A stretch of 64,000 bases of DNA from NCBI RefSeq assembly GCF_947507565.1, contig NC_089193.1:1116001-1180000 (forward strand), read 5' to 3'. The notes beneath the pieces are model-generated. The model had not been told where the DNA came from, searched no databases, and saw only the letters and a program-made list of their open reading frames with translations. Source of the DNA: Oscarella lobularis. Taxonomy: Eukaryota > Porifera > Homoscleromorpha > Homosclerophorida > Oscarellidae. Positions 18,706-31,900 of this stretch are shown piece by piece; the first letter of the stretch is position 1; every line of letters starts with the position of its first letter. Both the position numbers and the translations under genes were made by a program.

Positions 18706-21700
18706 TTAGTAAGGTGTAGTGTAATCATCTCCCTCATCCTGATCCAATTGATCTTCCTTCGAGCGGTAGATGGGATTGGCCTTCACTGGTTCGTTAGATG
18801 TGCTGTAAATAGGATTGCTAAATCCAACCTAAAAGGGGGGCTCTCATAAACTTATTATGAAAAAAAACCCGAATATTACATTGTCTGCATTTCTGTCGAA
18901 TTTGACGTTTCCACTCGTAACGATTTCAGCTCCGACGTCTCCCTCTTTCTTTGCCATGTGGCGAAGATAGACGAACACGACAACGGCGATGAGAACGCCG
19001 CCAAGAACACAGCAAACAGCAATGACAATGATAACAGTCGTGCTCACACTTCCTCCCGTCGCTAAAAAAACACAAACTTATCAGAAAATCAAAGACTGTG
19101 AAAGTAAATAAGCCTCACAGGCGTCGGCTTCACCTTCACCATCGACGCAAGTTCCCTGTGCATAAAACAGAGATATAGATGCGACTATAAAAACTGTCGC
19201 GTTGATTTACTGACCGTGTCTTGATCGCAAAATCCACTGCAGTCGCATTCCAGCGAACACCGACTTCCCCAACGGCCCTCCGGACAAGCTAAATAGACCA
19301 ACGTTTGTAAGGAGGAGCTGATACGTACGACTGTAACGTACAGCAAGAGCCGTCCGCTGCGCTGCAGGTCGACGCCGCGTCGCACGTGCACTCCGACGAG
19401 CAATTGTAGCCAAAACTACCGGAAGGACAAGCTAGCCCCAAAATAGTTATTAATTTAGAAATAATAAATAAACATCAAGCTTACATGAGGAGCAGTCTTC
19501 GCCTGAAAATCCGGCGTCGCATTCGCAGCTGCCTCCCGTAGAGCAGACGCCGTTTTCGCCGCAGAAACCTTCGACTCCTCCGCAGAGACAGTGACCCGTC
19601 GTTGGACTGCAAGTGTATCCCTTGTAGCAATCGGGGCAAGGCGTCGCGCAATTTTGCCCGTAGGAGCCCTTCTGGCAAGCTAGAGATAATCGGATTAAAT
19701 ATCAAATAGAGAGAAGGATTGCGAACTGACGTTCGGTGCAGTTGGCTCCGTCCCAGCCCGGATCGCACACGCATTCGCCCGTTACTTGACTGCAGACGCC
19801 GTTGGCGCACACACCGCAAGCGCCAGTGCATCCAACTCCAAACGAACCAGGCGGACAATCTTACAGATACAAACGCCTATATAGCTTCCCCGCCGAAAGT
19901 GCAACATTGCCTTACCCATGTCGCATTGGAGCCCACTGTAGCCGGCTTTGCAACTGCAGAATCCCGTCGAAATATCGCAGTCGGCGTCGTTCTGGCATTC
20001 GCACTTTCTTCCGCAGAGATGACCATAGTATCCATCTTCGCAAGCTATTCCCCAAAGAAAATAGGATCGCGCGCACAAACGCTGTGTTTATCGGCGTACC
20101 GCTTTCGCAATCGTGACCGTAGTAGCCGGGCAAACAGTAGCAAAGTCCAGTGTGCGGATCGCACGTTCCGCCATTTTGACACGAGCACACGTGCGAGCAG
20201 TCGACTCCGTAGGTATTATTCGTGCAACCTAAATACATACGAAAACTGACAAGAGAAAGCATATAAGCTAAACAACGCACTTTGATCGCAGTCTTTTCCA
20301 GTGTAGCCGTGATAGCATGTGCATCGTCCAGTGGCAGCAGTGCACGTTCCAAATAGACACGTGCAATCTTCGGCGCAATTCGGACCGTATTTGTCCGACG
20401 AGCAAGCTAAAATAATTAATAAATATCACAAAAAATGCTTAATTTTAGAAATTTACGAGTTTTGCAATCGGCGCCCGAGTAACCCGGATTGCACTGGCAC
20501 ACGCCAGTCTGCGGGCTGCAGTATCCGTAGCGAGAGTCGCACGGTGGACACGACTGCGTGCAACCCACTCCGTAGAAGCCGGTAAGGCAAGTCTGATCGC
20601 AAGCGTCTGAGAACAAAATTTGTCAAATTTTGTTTTAAGTTTTTCGGCTGGTACTCGCCTCCTCTATATCCAGCCTGACACGTGCAGCTTCCATCCACGG
20701 CACTGCACGTAGCGCGAACAGGAGGACACGAACACTGCTCCGTGCAGTTGACTCCCCAAGTTCCATCATTGCACTAAGTAAGAAGTTAACTACTAACGTA
20801 GAACTAACTTGGAACCGTCTTCTTACGGGCATGTCGCATTTTTCTCCAACGTAGCCGGCGGAACACAAGCACAGTCCCGTGACCGGATGGCAAGCAAGAT
20901 TCAACGTCGGATGCTGACAGGACCTAAACGATTTCACAAACATTTGAGTTTTCTTTTTATTTCTAACGTTCGGCGAACTTACGGGCAATTCATGGCACAG
21001 TTAGCACCGTACTTTCCAAATGGGCACGTGACATTGCACCACGGTCCGCTGTAACCCGGCTTGCAATTGCAGTGACCGTCGACCGGATCGCAGCCGGCGT
21101 AAGCGTTGTTGCACTGTCGCGAGCACACCGACTTGCAGCCGACGCCGTAAGTTCCGACGTCGCACGCCACCGAGCAGTCCGCTCCCTTGAAACCGAGATC
21201 GCACGTGCACGATCCGTCGACGTTGTCGCAAGCGCCGTTAACGCAATTGCAAGTGAGAAGACAGCCAGCACCATATTTTCCTTCGAGAGAGAAAAACGTA
21301 TAACATGCATGCATGCATATAGAGAGAGACTTACCACTGGGGCAAGGCTGATCGCAGGCGGCGCCCGTCCATCCGTCTCCGCACGTGCACTTTCCGGTGA
21401 CTTGATCGCACGTTCCTTGCACGCACAACGGGCACGAGTTGTTGCAGTTGGCTCCCCACTGTCCACTGGGACACGGAGCATCGCACAAATCGCCGGTATA
21501 ACCAGCTGGGCAAGAGCAACTGCCGTCGACCGTATCGCACGACGCGCCGTTCTGGCACTGACACTTGCTCGCGCACAGATAACCGTACGTTCCCGCGCCG
21601 CAAACGTGATCGCATTTTGCACCGTAGTAGCCTCGCGGGCAGTCGCACGTGCCTTGCACGTTGTGGCAAACGCCGCCGTTTAGACAGCCGCACTTACCCA

Positions 21701-24700
21701 AGCAATCCTGACCGTGCTGACCGGCCGGGCACTGAGAAAGAGAAAATCCAACCATAATTAATTAATTGATTGAATCACGTTGTCTCTATACCGCGGTTTC
21801 GCAGAAGAGACCCGCATATCCAGACTTGCAAGTGCAGGCCCCGGTGACCGGATCGCACGAAGTCGTATAGGCTGCTGTGCACTTGCACTGGGAGGCGCAA
21901 TTCTTGCCGAACGTGTTTGAAGCGCACGGAGTATCGCAACTCGCTCCCTTCCATCCGTTCTGAGGAGAAAAAATCGCATTATAAAAAAAAAAACAAGCCA
22001 TTGCTAAATTACTTGGCAGGTGCATTTTCCTGTCCATCGGTTGCACGTTCCGTGAATGCAACTGCATTTGTTGACGCAGTTAGAACCATAAAGACCTTGA
22101 CCGCAAGCGGTGTTGCAGTTGGCTCCCTGCCATCCGGACCAACAGCGGCACGTGCAGTCGTCCTTCACAAAAAAAAAAGAATTACGTATGTATTTAATTA
22201 AGGTTAAATCTCTATCATTACCTTGACACAGGTTCCCTTGCCGCAAGGACAATTTCTCTTGCAACCGACTCCGCATTTGCCTCCCGAGCACTGCGCGTTG
22301 CAGTTCACTCCCTGATAGCCCGGTTTGCAGACGCATTTTCCTGTCACATGATCGCACGTTCCCGAAGCGGCATTGCAGTTGCACTTCTGCTTGCAATCCA
22401 CTCCATAGCTACGCAAGGCCGAGATTAATAGCGTTTAATAAACTAAATATATAAATTGGCTTTACAAATTGAGCGGACACGCTTGGCTGCAATCGTTGCC
22501 TGTGTATCCCGGAGGACAAAGGCACTTGCCGGAGATAGGATCGCAACTGGCCTTTTGACGGCATTGGCATGCTTTCGAGCAATTCTGTCCGTATCTGCCA
22601 GATGGACAGAGCTATAAAGAAAAAGAAAGTAATATAACAGCTAGAATGCCATATTATATTATGTTTCTCACCAAGTCGCACGTCGGTCCGGTGTATCCAG
22701 GATCGCAGAGACAAGCGCCGTCCGTGTGACGGCAAGTCGAGTGCTGCGAACACGTGCATTGTCGATTGCAGCCGGTTCCAAACGTATTCCCCGTGCATTT
22801 GGTGTCACAATTGGCTAAAAACGAGATAATTAATCCACAGAGCGAAAACGAGGAGACTGACCTCCTTGGTAGCCGGCAAAACAGAGGCAGTGTCCGTCGC
22901 GAGAATCGCACACCGAATTCGCAGAACACGTGCATTTGCTAGTGCAGTCTTGGCCGTAAGAGCCAATAGGGCAAGCTTGGTCGCAGTACATTCCCTGATA
23001 GCCTGGCTCGCACCTTAGTTACAAAAAAAACTTTATATTAGAGCGCGTAAAGTTTAGTTTCGAATGCGCACGTACGTGCACGTTCCGTCTACAGGATCGC
23101 ACACAGACGCGGCTCGGTATTGACCGACGAAGACTTTGTCGATCAGCACATTGCTTTCGCGAATCCAAATTTTCACTAGAATGTTGCCCTTGGGAAGACT
23201 GAGCGCCCTTCCCAGTTTCTTCCACGTCCAGACGTAGGTTCGACCGAGATTGAAGTAGATTTTGGCCTTATTGTTGTACGACACATAAACGGAATCCGAT
23301 CTGCCGTCCGGCGCGACGACTCGCAACCAGACATAATAATCACCGGGAATCGTTACCTGCAGACATCAACGATCGCTTCTGTTCGATAAGCGCACGGGTT
23401 TTTTTTCTCTTACAGCGATGGTGTACGTGGCAATGATCGTCGATCTGCTTGCCGTGTACTGACTGGCACCAACGACTTTAATGATTTTGCTTCCGGACGC
23501 TGTGCCGTTGTTGACAACGATACCAGATTTCTGATTGCCAAGCTTTCCATCTTCGGCCTCCATCATAAATTTAGTATTTCCAGGGCAGCTAAACCAAACA
23601 TTCAAAAACTGATCCTTCAACTTTTATCGATCACTCTACCTGTTTGGTGTGCAGTGCGTGGCACATTGGCACGGAGCCGTGCAGCCCGGTCCAAACTCGG
23701 AAACGTCGCACGGCGTCGAGCAAGTTTTCCCCTTCCATCCGGCCGGACAGTCGCACGCGCCCGTCGCCGGATCGCACGAGGCGCCGTTATTGCAATTGCA
23801 CTTCTTCACGCACAGTGCACCGTACGTGCCGGACGGACACGTAGATTCGCAGCGAGTTCCGTTGAAGCCGAGCGGGCACGTGCATTGGATGTCCCAGCCC
23901 GTTACGTGACCGTCGCCAACGCATATTCCGTAGAGACGCTGAAATCAGAACATGATCGCGATTAATATAACTAACTATTTGACACCGACTTGTTTGGTCA
24001 ATTTCGACCATCCGTTTCTGCACCAGGGTTGGCATTTTCGCTCGGCATTCACCATGGCAACGCCGGGAGTTTTGGGTTTGGGGCCGTAGACCGAAAGTCG
24101 CCAACCTCCGCCGCACATTCGGCTCTTGTCTCCATTGCAAGGCGTGTTGCAGTCGCTACAAAAGTAAATGAATGTATGTTATACTGATTGAATGTCTTGC
24201 GCTCACCCTTCATTTCTCTTGGGATACTTGCCGATGTCGTTGTCGCAAAAGCATTCGCCGTACCACTCGAGACCGTAATACTGGTATCCCTTCGCGTAGC
24301 ACAACTGCCGACACTTATCCGGCGTCATCGTATTCGTATCGCCGACTCTGCCGTACTGCATGCCGCGGTGACCCGCATCTTCGTAGCAACCCAAGTAAAC
24401 CGACTGATCAGTAGCAGACGTGATTTGACTGAGTGGAAGCGATTCCCTCGCATGTTGGGCCAAATCCTGTAACAAAAAATTCCAACCTACACTCCGTTCC
24501 CCCGTCTATGACTACCGTAAAAGTGTTGTTAAACTTGACTTTATACGGTGCGGGATTCGTGCCACCGACGAGCTTGTCGCTGTCAATTCGAATACGACCC
24601 TGACCGCCGGCGCCGCCGCATCCGCTTCCTCCGTAGCCGCCCTTTCCGCCGGCCGCCGAAACACGATTCGTTCCAATATCGACGGAGAGACCGCGCAGGT

Positions 24701-27700
24701 AAATGCTACCGCCGGCGCCGCCGCCGCCCGGACCCGACCAGTCCCAGCAGATTGTATTCGAGCGAGTATTGCAACTGAAAGACGCGCCGCAACTTTGAGA
24801 AACAAAGAAAAAACGTAACGTATATTAGCGCTTCCCATGTTTCTCTTCCCTAAAACTTACGATGATTTGGCGTCGCCTTGGCCGTTATCTCCGTCGGCGC
24901 TGACGACTCCCGTTACCGTCAACGAATTCCTTGCGTCGAGATGAATGGCGCCGCCTCCGTTGCCGCCTTTGCCGCCCATCGGATTATCGTTAAGAGCGTT
25001 ATCGTTGCCGCCGCTACCGCCGCCGCCGCCCAAGTGAAGTATATGCAAGTCTCTCGTGCCGTACGCCTTTCCGCCGATTCCAACGCCGGCTTGATTGTTT
25101 CGTCTATCGAAGGCGTTATTTCCGTTCGAGCCGTAACCGCCGCCGCCGCCAGCCTTTCCGTAAGCACGCGATCTCGTGTCGCCGATACCGCCGCCGCCGC
25201 CGCCGCTCTTTTCACCCGTCGTCGTCGATCCACCAGCGGCTAAGAGAAAGAAAATGTTTTTTCTTTCTGCTAAATTCCTATGGCGCTACAACGTCAATTA
25301 TACTGATCGATGATCATCAATGATCATGGATCGGTGTCGTAGCGACATACGGTTCTATCATCAAAGTCTTACATGTGAAACTTTCGCCTTGTTTTCCCGA
25401 TTGTTTGACCGCTGTGGGACGAGCTCCGCCCTGATAGCCGGATCCTTTAGCCGACATTTCGCCGGCAATGAGAATATGCTGAGCGTAGACCTCGAACGTG
25501 CCGCCCGTTCCCGTATTCGAACCGGCTTTGCGTTTCCACGCCTGCACGGTCACTTTGACGCCCTGGCGAACGATGAAGTTTTTGACGTTGCAGTGAACGC
25601 CGGAAACGACGTCTCCGTCGGCCGGATACCAATCCTTGTATCCCCAATCTTTGCCGTGGCACGCGGGAGGAGTGGGATCGCCGAATTCGTACGCCGCAAC
25701 GAGATGACGTTTGAGAACGTTGTCGGTCACGTTGAAAGCCGGATCGAGCGGTTTCTTGTACATTGTGACCAATTCGGCTGCTCCGATGCTTCTCTTCCAA
25801 ACTCGCAAATTTTTGACGTAGCCGCCGAAGTTGTTATTGCCGCAGCAAACTTCGCCGCCGACGCGGAAACTTCTCGCCGATCCGATCGACTTGGAGAGGA
25901 CTTGTCGCGAGCCGATTTTCGAGCCGTTGACGTAGAGCGTCATGTAATTGCCGTCGCAGGTCAAAGCGATGTAATGCCATTGGTTGAGAGAAGGCTTCTG
26001 CTTCTGCGCCGAAGCAAATCGATCGGTCACGCTGCAGCCAGAAGGAGGTCGAACGGCCATGGCAAAATAGCCGTAATACATAGAGACAGCCCAATCGCGA
26101 CAGGCGTCAGCTCCTCCAAAAATAGTCTATAAAACACAATTCATTAATATTAGTAGAAATTATGTTAATAGAATGTTTTGCGCGTACCCTCCGTCCGTTA
26201 ACGTGTACGGTAGGCATAACCCATCCTTCTAGAGTGAATTCAACTCCCGGCGTCCAGCCACCGAGATCGATGTAATCTCGGCTGCCCGTCAAATAAGCTC
26301 CGCACGCGAACGGCGGTCCGAGCGTGTTATTGGCAATGCAACTTCCGTACTGTTTGCCATTCCAACCGAATGGGAATATGCAGTCTTTCCCCGCTCCGTC
26401 GCCGCCCGTCGTTCCGATAACGTTCTCCGGAATGGTTCGGCACGTGCCGCCGCTCTGGCATGCCGGCGAGCCGGTCTTATGAAACTGCCACGCGCAATAG
26501 TCGAAATTTTCGCATCGATCGCCGATGTATCCATCAGGGCAAATGCAGTGGCCGGAGTAGCCCGAACACGTGCCGCCGTTTTCGCACAAGCAGTTGAACT
26601 CTAGATAGAAACATCACGATAATCGTACGTACGCATGTGGAACGTTGATTTTTACTTATGCATTTGGCGTACAAGGCGCAGGCTCTTCCCCCCGTTCGCT
26701 TGCAATCAATGCTGCACTTGTTTCCAGCAATCGTTCCCTGGCCAAACTTAGATCTACCGCCATTGTACCAGGGACTGCGCCAGCCACAAATGACCACACT
26801 GTAGCCTAGAAAAAAACATATTGTCAATGCGTCTCTTTTCATTTCGCCTCCAACATACCCGCCGGACAAGTGTAGTCGGCTTTTCCATTCGGCAGGTTCC
26901 AGCCGCTGGAGGGAACCCTTGCGACGACGCTCTGCACCAACGAGCTATTGTATTTGCTGCAGGAGGCAACAGCTTGCACTTGTCCGGCCCAGCCGCCGGC
27001 ATTCGTCGCTCGACAGTTCTCGTTAGTACCCCAGATGTCGATACCGTCACAATTAGCAAGACTGCACTTGCATCCAACTAGCGTGTATCCGGCGGCACAT
27101 TTTGCAGTCGACGTCGCATCGTCGGCTTTCCTCGATGCCGTTCCAGTAACAGTAGTCGGAGCTAGAAGTAACACGCAAGTTTAACAGAGAGAGAGAGAGA
27201 GAGGAAATCTCCTCGTACCGGTCGTCGTGTCGCACGTCGCGCCCGACCATCCCGGCAGGCAGCTGCATCGCGACGCTTTCGCGTCGGTCAACACGCACTT
27301 GCCGTAGTTCTTGCACGGATTGTCCGTGTTCGGATCGACGCACGTGTGCGTGGGAACGACGCGAAGACGAAGTTTCGGCACCGTCTTCGCCGACGACAAG
27401 GCCGGGAAACATTCGCCTGGGTAACCGCCGCACTTCGCCGTAACGGTTTGACGAGGAGCTACATAAGAGAAATAGAAACGATAGTAGTTTTTGCCTTTAC
27501 GAGCGTCTTACAGGAGGAAATAGTGATGTCGTTTGTGTTCGGAAGACTGTTGTTCATCATTCCGCGCCATGACCACATCACAGAAGGATCAATTTCGACG
27601 GGCGTATCAGTGAGGTCGATTTTAAATTGTCCCTTTTGGCATTTCTGCGCTCTCATGGAATAGTACATGTCTCCGGCTTGGCCGTAACTACGCACAAGAC

Positions 27701-28654
27701 GAACGTTGCGCTTTGGGAAAGAACAGAACGTTGCCGTCTCCTTACGGAATTTTCTGCTTTCCGCTCAACGACGTGGAAAAGGTAAAGTCGCTCGTATCGA
27801 CAAGCATCGTGTCTAAATCGATCGCAACGCGCGTGAATTGCGTTGTTCCCGCTTTCACCCAATCCTTCCTGGGCAGCAAATCGGCGCAAGTGTCTCCGCG
27901 TCCTGTGCAAAAAAAGAGCACGTATTCTTAGCACGAAACAAGCGCTCATTCAACTTCTTCCGGCATTTCCTCCTCATCTCCATGCGCCTACGTCAATGAT
28001 TAAGAGGAAGCACGACGAAAGCACGTGCAACGTCGATTTCTCGTCAAGGGATTAGAAATCAGACGTTTTAGTCTGCACAATGCAACTATCCTTTCTCCCG
28101 CACCCATTACAATTACAAATCAGGTGCATCGTCGCGTCCTAGTCGCTACCTGGCACCGACTGCAACCGACGCGCCCACGAAAACGATTCACGTGCGCCGG
28201 CTCATGGCACCCACTGGCACAACAGCCACGTAAACGCTTACAATGTCACAAACGGTTTACTAGGGGGACCTAGCTAGCTAAAAGAGCAAAAAACCCGAAT
28301 ATCCAACGAAATATACGTACCCTGATACTGGTAATATCTCGCCCAATTTCCGGCTCCCTTTTTCGGCAAATCGATGTACTCTTTAGGTTGTCCAGTCGTC
28401 ATGCCTAAAAGGAGAGAGTACGCAATTCGAGATGAGGGTTCGAAGGGGCGGGCGGAAGGCGGGGCGGGGCGGCTCCAGAGGCCATGTTTACCATTGCAAT
28501 ACAGTCTCCATATGACTCTGGGATAGATTTCGAGGTCGTACATTCCGTTTTTCCTTTGTCCTGCATCGTAGTAATTCTTGCAGCGTTTCATTGTCGTCTG
28601 CGCCGACGCCAAGGCGAAGAGAAGAACGAGGGCGGTGACCGCGTTCAACGCCAT
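18706..28654 (-). CDS. Giant multidomain type-I receptor A: GON-EGF-Cys-rich-FN2-LamG-Gly-rich-WSC-CBM-(EGF)n-TM-NPIY tail
   Basis: Many small exons on one strand join into one protein of roughly 2,000 aa (my estimate). Order: signal peptide [21 protein letters not shown] domain (28600-27355: [49 protein letters not shown]); EGF; Cys-rich module resembling the PCSK9 V domain ([20 protein letters not shown]; 27140-26650); EGF with FN2-like [15 protein letters not shown]; LamG-like jelly roll ([30 protein letters not shown]; 26270-25680); Gly-rich region ([19 protein letters not shown]; 25560-24540); WSC ([21 protein letters not shown]; 24430-24060); EGFs; CBM6-like ([11 protein letters not shown]; 23590-23130); about 20 MEGF-type EGFs (23110-19150); TM helix [20 protein letters not shown]; tail with two NPIY motifs. 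NPxY motifs recruit PTB adaptors in CED-1/Draper/MEGF10, so phagocytosis or adhesion is likely. CACGTG at 28732 and 28775 lies upstream of the start. Confidence 0.85.
27185..27203. repeat. (AG)n microsatellite in a receptor A intron
   Basis: About nine AG units beside an exon boundary. Confidence 0.9.
27911..28318 (-). other. Long intron of receptor A (within the GON domain)
   Basis: An intron of about 410 bp, unusually long for this gene, between the exon ending YYQYQ and the exon starting DTCADLL. It contains CACGTG at about 28022 and 28191 and no coding potential I recognise. An enhancer or an unseen alternative exon is possible. Confidence 0.5.
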
Positions 28655-28844
28655 TGTCGCCCCTGGATCGGTACTCACTCGACTGCTGGCATATCAGAGC
28701 GCCCCCTGATTGGACCATCGAGTGAGGAGATCACGTGCGCGCCGTGAATTGCGACGTGGTGGTACCGGGCGAATCACGTGCACTGAGATTTAACCGTTTC
28801 CGGGTTCAAAGATTATGAGACAAATGAAGGGTAAGAGCAACGTG

Positions 28845-28895
28845 CGGAAGCAGCAGAGCAGCAGGAGAAGGAGAAGCAGCAGCAGCAGTAACATA
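28845..28895. repeat. Purine-rich low-complexity (GCAGCAGGAGAAG)n
   Basis: AGCAGCAGGAGAAGGAGAAG followed by AGCAGCAGCAGCAG lies just downstream of the receptor B stop codon, in the 267-bp gap between the two receptor genes. Probably 3' UTR or spacer. Confidence 0.6.
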
Positions 28896-28921
28896 AGCAG
28901 TACAAACAGTAACCGGATGGG

Positions 28922-31900
28922 TTAGTCGTCTCCATCGAGATTGTCATCCTGTGAGTGATAAATAGGATTTGACTTGGTCGAATCGATGAGTTCCTCGGGA
29001 GAGTCATATATAGGATTTCCAAAACCAACCTACACAAACAGACAGGTGTTCCGTCACAACTGCGCTCTTTCACGCGGGTTGTTTTTTCGCTTACCGTTTC
29101 GCTGTCACGTTCAAATTGAACGGCTCCGCTCATCGTCATTCCCGATTTCGCTCCACCGCCGATGTTCGAAGAAAACGACATTCCCGTCTCGTCTTTCTTT
29201 GCCTTGTAACGAAGATAGGCGAAGACGGCGATGGCAATGAGAATACCGCCAACAACGCAGCACACAGCAACAACTATGATGACAGTCGACTTACTTGCAC
29301 CGCCCGTCTGCTCGGCCCCTCCAATGCATTCGCCCTAGAAAAAAAAACGAAGCGTTGAGAAGCGCTGCATGCTGAGATTCCACGTCGTTGTTTAGTACCG
29401 TTTCCTGGTCGCAAACTCCGCCGGAGCAATCGCAAGCTAGCGTGCATCTGGTGCCGTACGTCCCCGCCGCACAAGCTACGAAGAAAAGTCGAACGATTTT
29501 CTACAGAATCGTTGTTTTACGTACTGCAAGTTCCGTCGACGGGGTTGCACGTCGAACTCTCGCTGCACAAGCACTCGCTTTGACATCCTTCGCCGTACGA
29601 GTTGGCGGAACAAGCTAAAGCGAAAAAAATGTTACGTAAATCTCAGACTACGTGGAACGTTTCTGAGGTAAGAGTGGATAAAATACATGGCGTACTTTTA
29701 TTGCAGTCTTCGCCAATGAAACCCGGATCGCATTGGCATTGGCCTGCCGTTGAACAAACGCCGTGCTCGCCGCAGAAATTCGGCTTGCCACCGCACAGGC
29801 AGTGCCCGCTAAAAGCGTCGCATCCGTAGTTGTTGTAACAGTCCGGACACGGATTCTTGCAGTTGTTTCCCCACGACGAGCCAGAGCACACTACACGCAA
29901 AGACATAAAGAAATTCAAAGAAAAAAACTACTACAAAGAAAAAGCTTGCCTTGAGTGCAATTGTTGCCTTCGTAGCCGTTATCGCACAGACATCCGCCTG
30001 TCATTGGATCGCATCTTCCGTTGCCACAGACGCCGCACGGATATCGGCAGTGAGGGCCCCACAGTCCGTCAGGACAAACTAAACAAAATCGCTGTTTCAG
30101 CACCGGGGGGTCTAGTGCTCCTTACGTAGTTCGCACTGATCTCCCCTGTAGCCGGACGTGCAATGACATTCGCCAGTCGTTTTATTGCACGTCGCCCCGT
30201 TGAGACAGTCGCACTGGCGAGTGCACAAATGCCCAAAGAAATTTTCATCACACTCTAGATACGAAAAGATTTTAGTCGATAGCTGCTTGATACTTTGGAG
30301 ACTTTCTCACCGCTGTCGCAGTATTTTCCAATGAATCCGGGCGTGCAGTAGCAGAGACCAGTGTGTAAATCACAATCAGCGCCATTCTGGCAACCACAAG
30401 GAGTCGAGCAGCCGGGACCGAACGTATTATTTCCGCAAGCTAAACAAATCCAATGAAATCTCACATCTCTGCGCTGCAAAAGACGACACGATTTCTTACG
30501 CTGATCGCAATTTTCGCCCGTGTATCCCGAATAACATGTACAGCCTCCAGTCCCATGATCGCATTCGCCGAAAAGACATAAGCAGTCTTCGGCGCAATCG
30601 ACTCCCCATTTGTCCTTCGAGCAAGCTGCAATAATAAAAAACGCTAAAATCTTGCCCCCTTTCTTATTGAATATCGTACGAGTTTTGCAGTCGTCGCCAT
30701 AGAAGCCTGGATAACACTGGCACTTGCCATCCTGAGGATTGCAAAATCCGTATCGCGTATCGCAGTTGCAACTCTGCAGACAACCGGCGCCATAGAATCC
30801 TTGCAGGCAAGTTGTCAGACAATCATCTGCAAAAAATCTAAACCCTCCAGTCTACGAAAAATGTTTTCGACGTACCTCCTTTGTAGCCCGGATTGCAAAC
30901 GCATGATCCATCGGAGACGTCGCACGTGGAGCGACCGATGGGGCAGGCGCACTGTTGCGTGCAATTGAGCCCGTACCAGCCATCGTCACACTAAATTTAT
31001 AAAATATTGCTCAATATAAGAGATTGCCACGCCGCCTTACCGCCTCATCGCACAGCTCTCCTACGTAGCCGAAATCACAGACGCACGAGCCGTCAAAGGG
31101 ACTGCACACCAGATTTTTGAGAGGATGAGAGCATTTTCTTATTTTTTAAAGAAAAAAACGTCAATCGAAAGGTGGCGAATTTTTTGATTTTCGCTTACTT
31201 GCAAGGTGTAGCGCAATCTTGTCCGTAGAAACCGTTGGGGCAAGTCACATTGCACCAAGGCCCTGTCCAGCCAGGCTGGCAGATACAGTGACCGTCCGTC
31301 GGATCGCAACCCGGTAGAGAATTGTTGCAGACGCGAGAACACGTGAGGGAACAGCCAACGCCATACATTCCAACCTAGAGTCAAAACAGTCATCACATAA
31401 CGAATTAAAAAAGAGAAGAAGGAAGACGTACCGCGCAAGAAAGAGCGCAATCGACTCCATAGTAACCGTCATCGCAGGTGCACGTTCCATTAACATTGTC
31501 GCAATCGCCGTTAACGCAGGAACACTTCAACTTGCACTGATCACCGTACATTCCCTTAGGACACGGTTGATCGCATGCAACTCCCATCCAGCCCGGAGAG
31601 CACGTGCACTTTCCAGTCACGCTGTCGCACCGTCCTTGCACGCACGAGGGGCACGCCGACTGGCAATCGAGACCGTACGTTCCCGCCGGACAAGGCGAGT
31701 CGCAAACGTCGCCCGAATATCCGGCCGCACACGTGCACGAGCCGTCGACGAAATCGCACGTCGCTCCGTTCTGGCATTGGCAATTGTGAGCGCACAAGTA
31801 ACCGAACGTGTTCGCGGAACACGTCTTTTCGCACGTCTGTCCCGTGTAGCCGCGAGGGCAATCGCAACTTCCGTGAACCGAATGGCACGTGCCATTGTTC

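Noticed and set aside
21304..21320. GCATGCATGCAT repeat as a regulatory site
   Set aside because: Very short microsatellite in an intron of the EGF array.
19150..23110. CRISPR-like periodicity from repeated short motifs
   Set aside because: The periodicity comes from tandem EGF codons (Cys spacing) interrupted by introns, in a eukaryotic gene.
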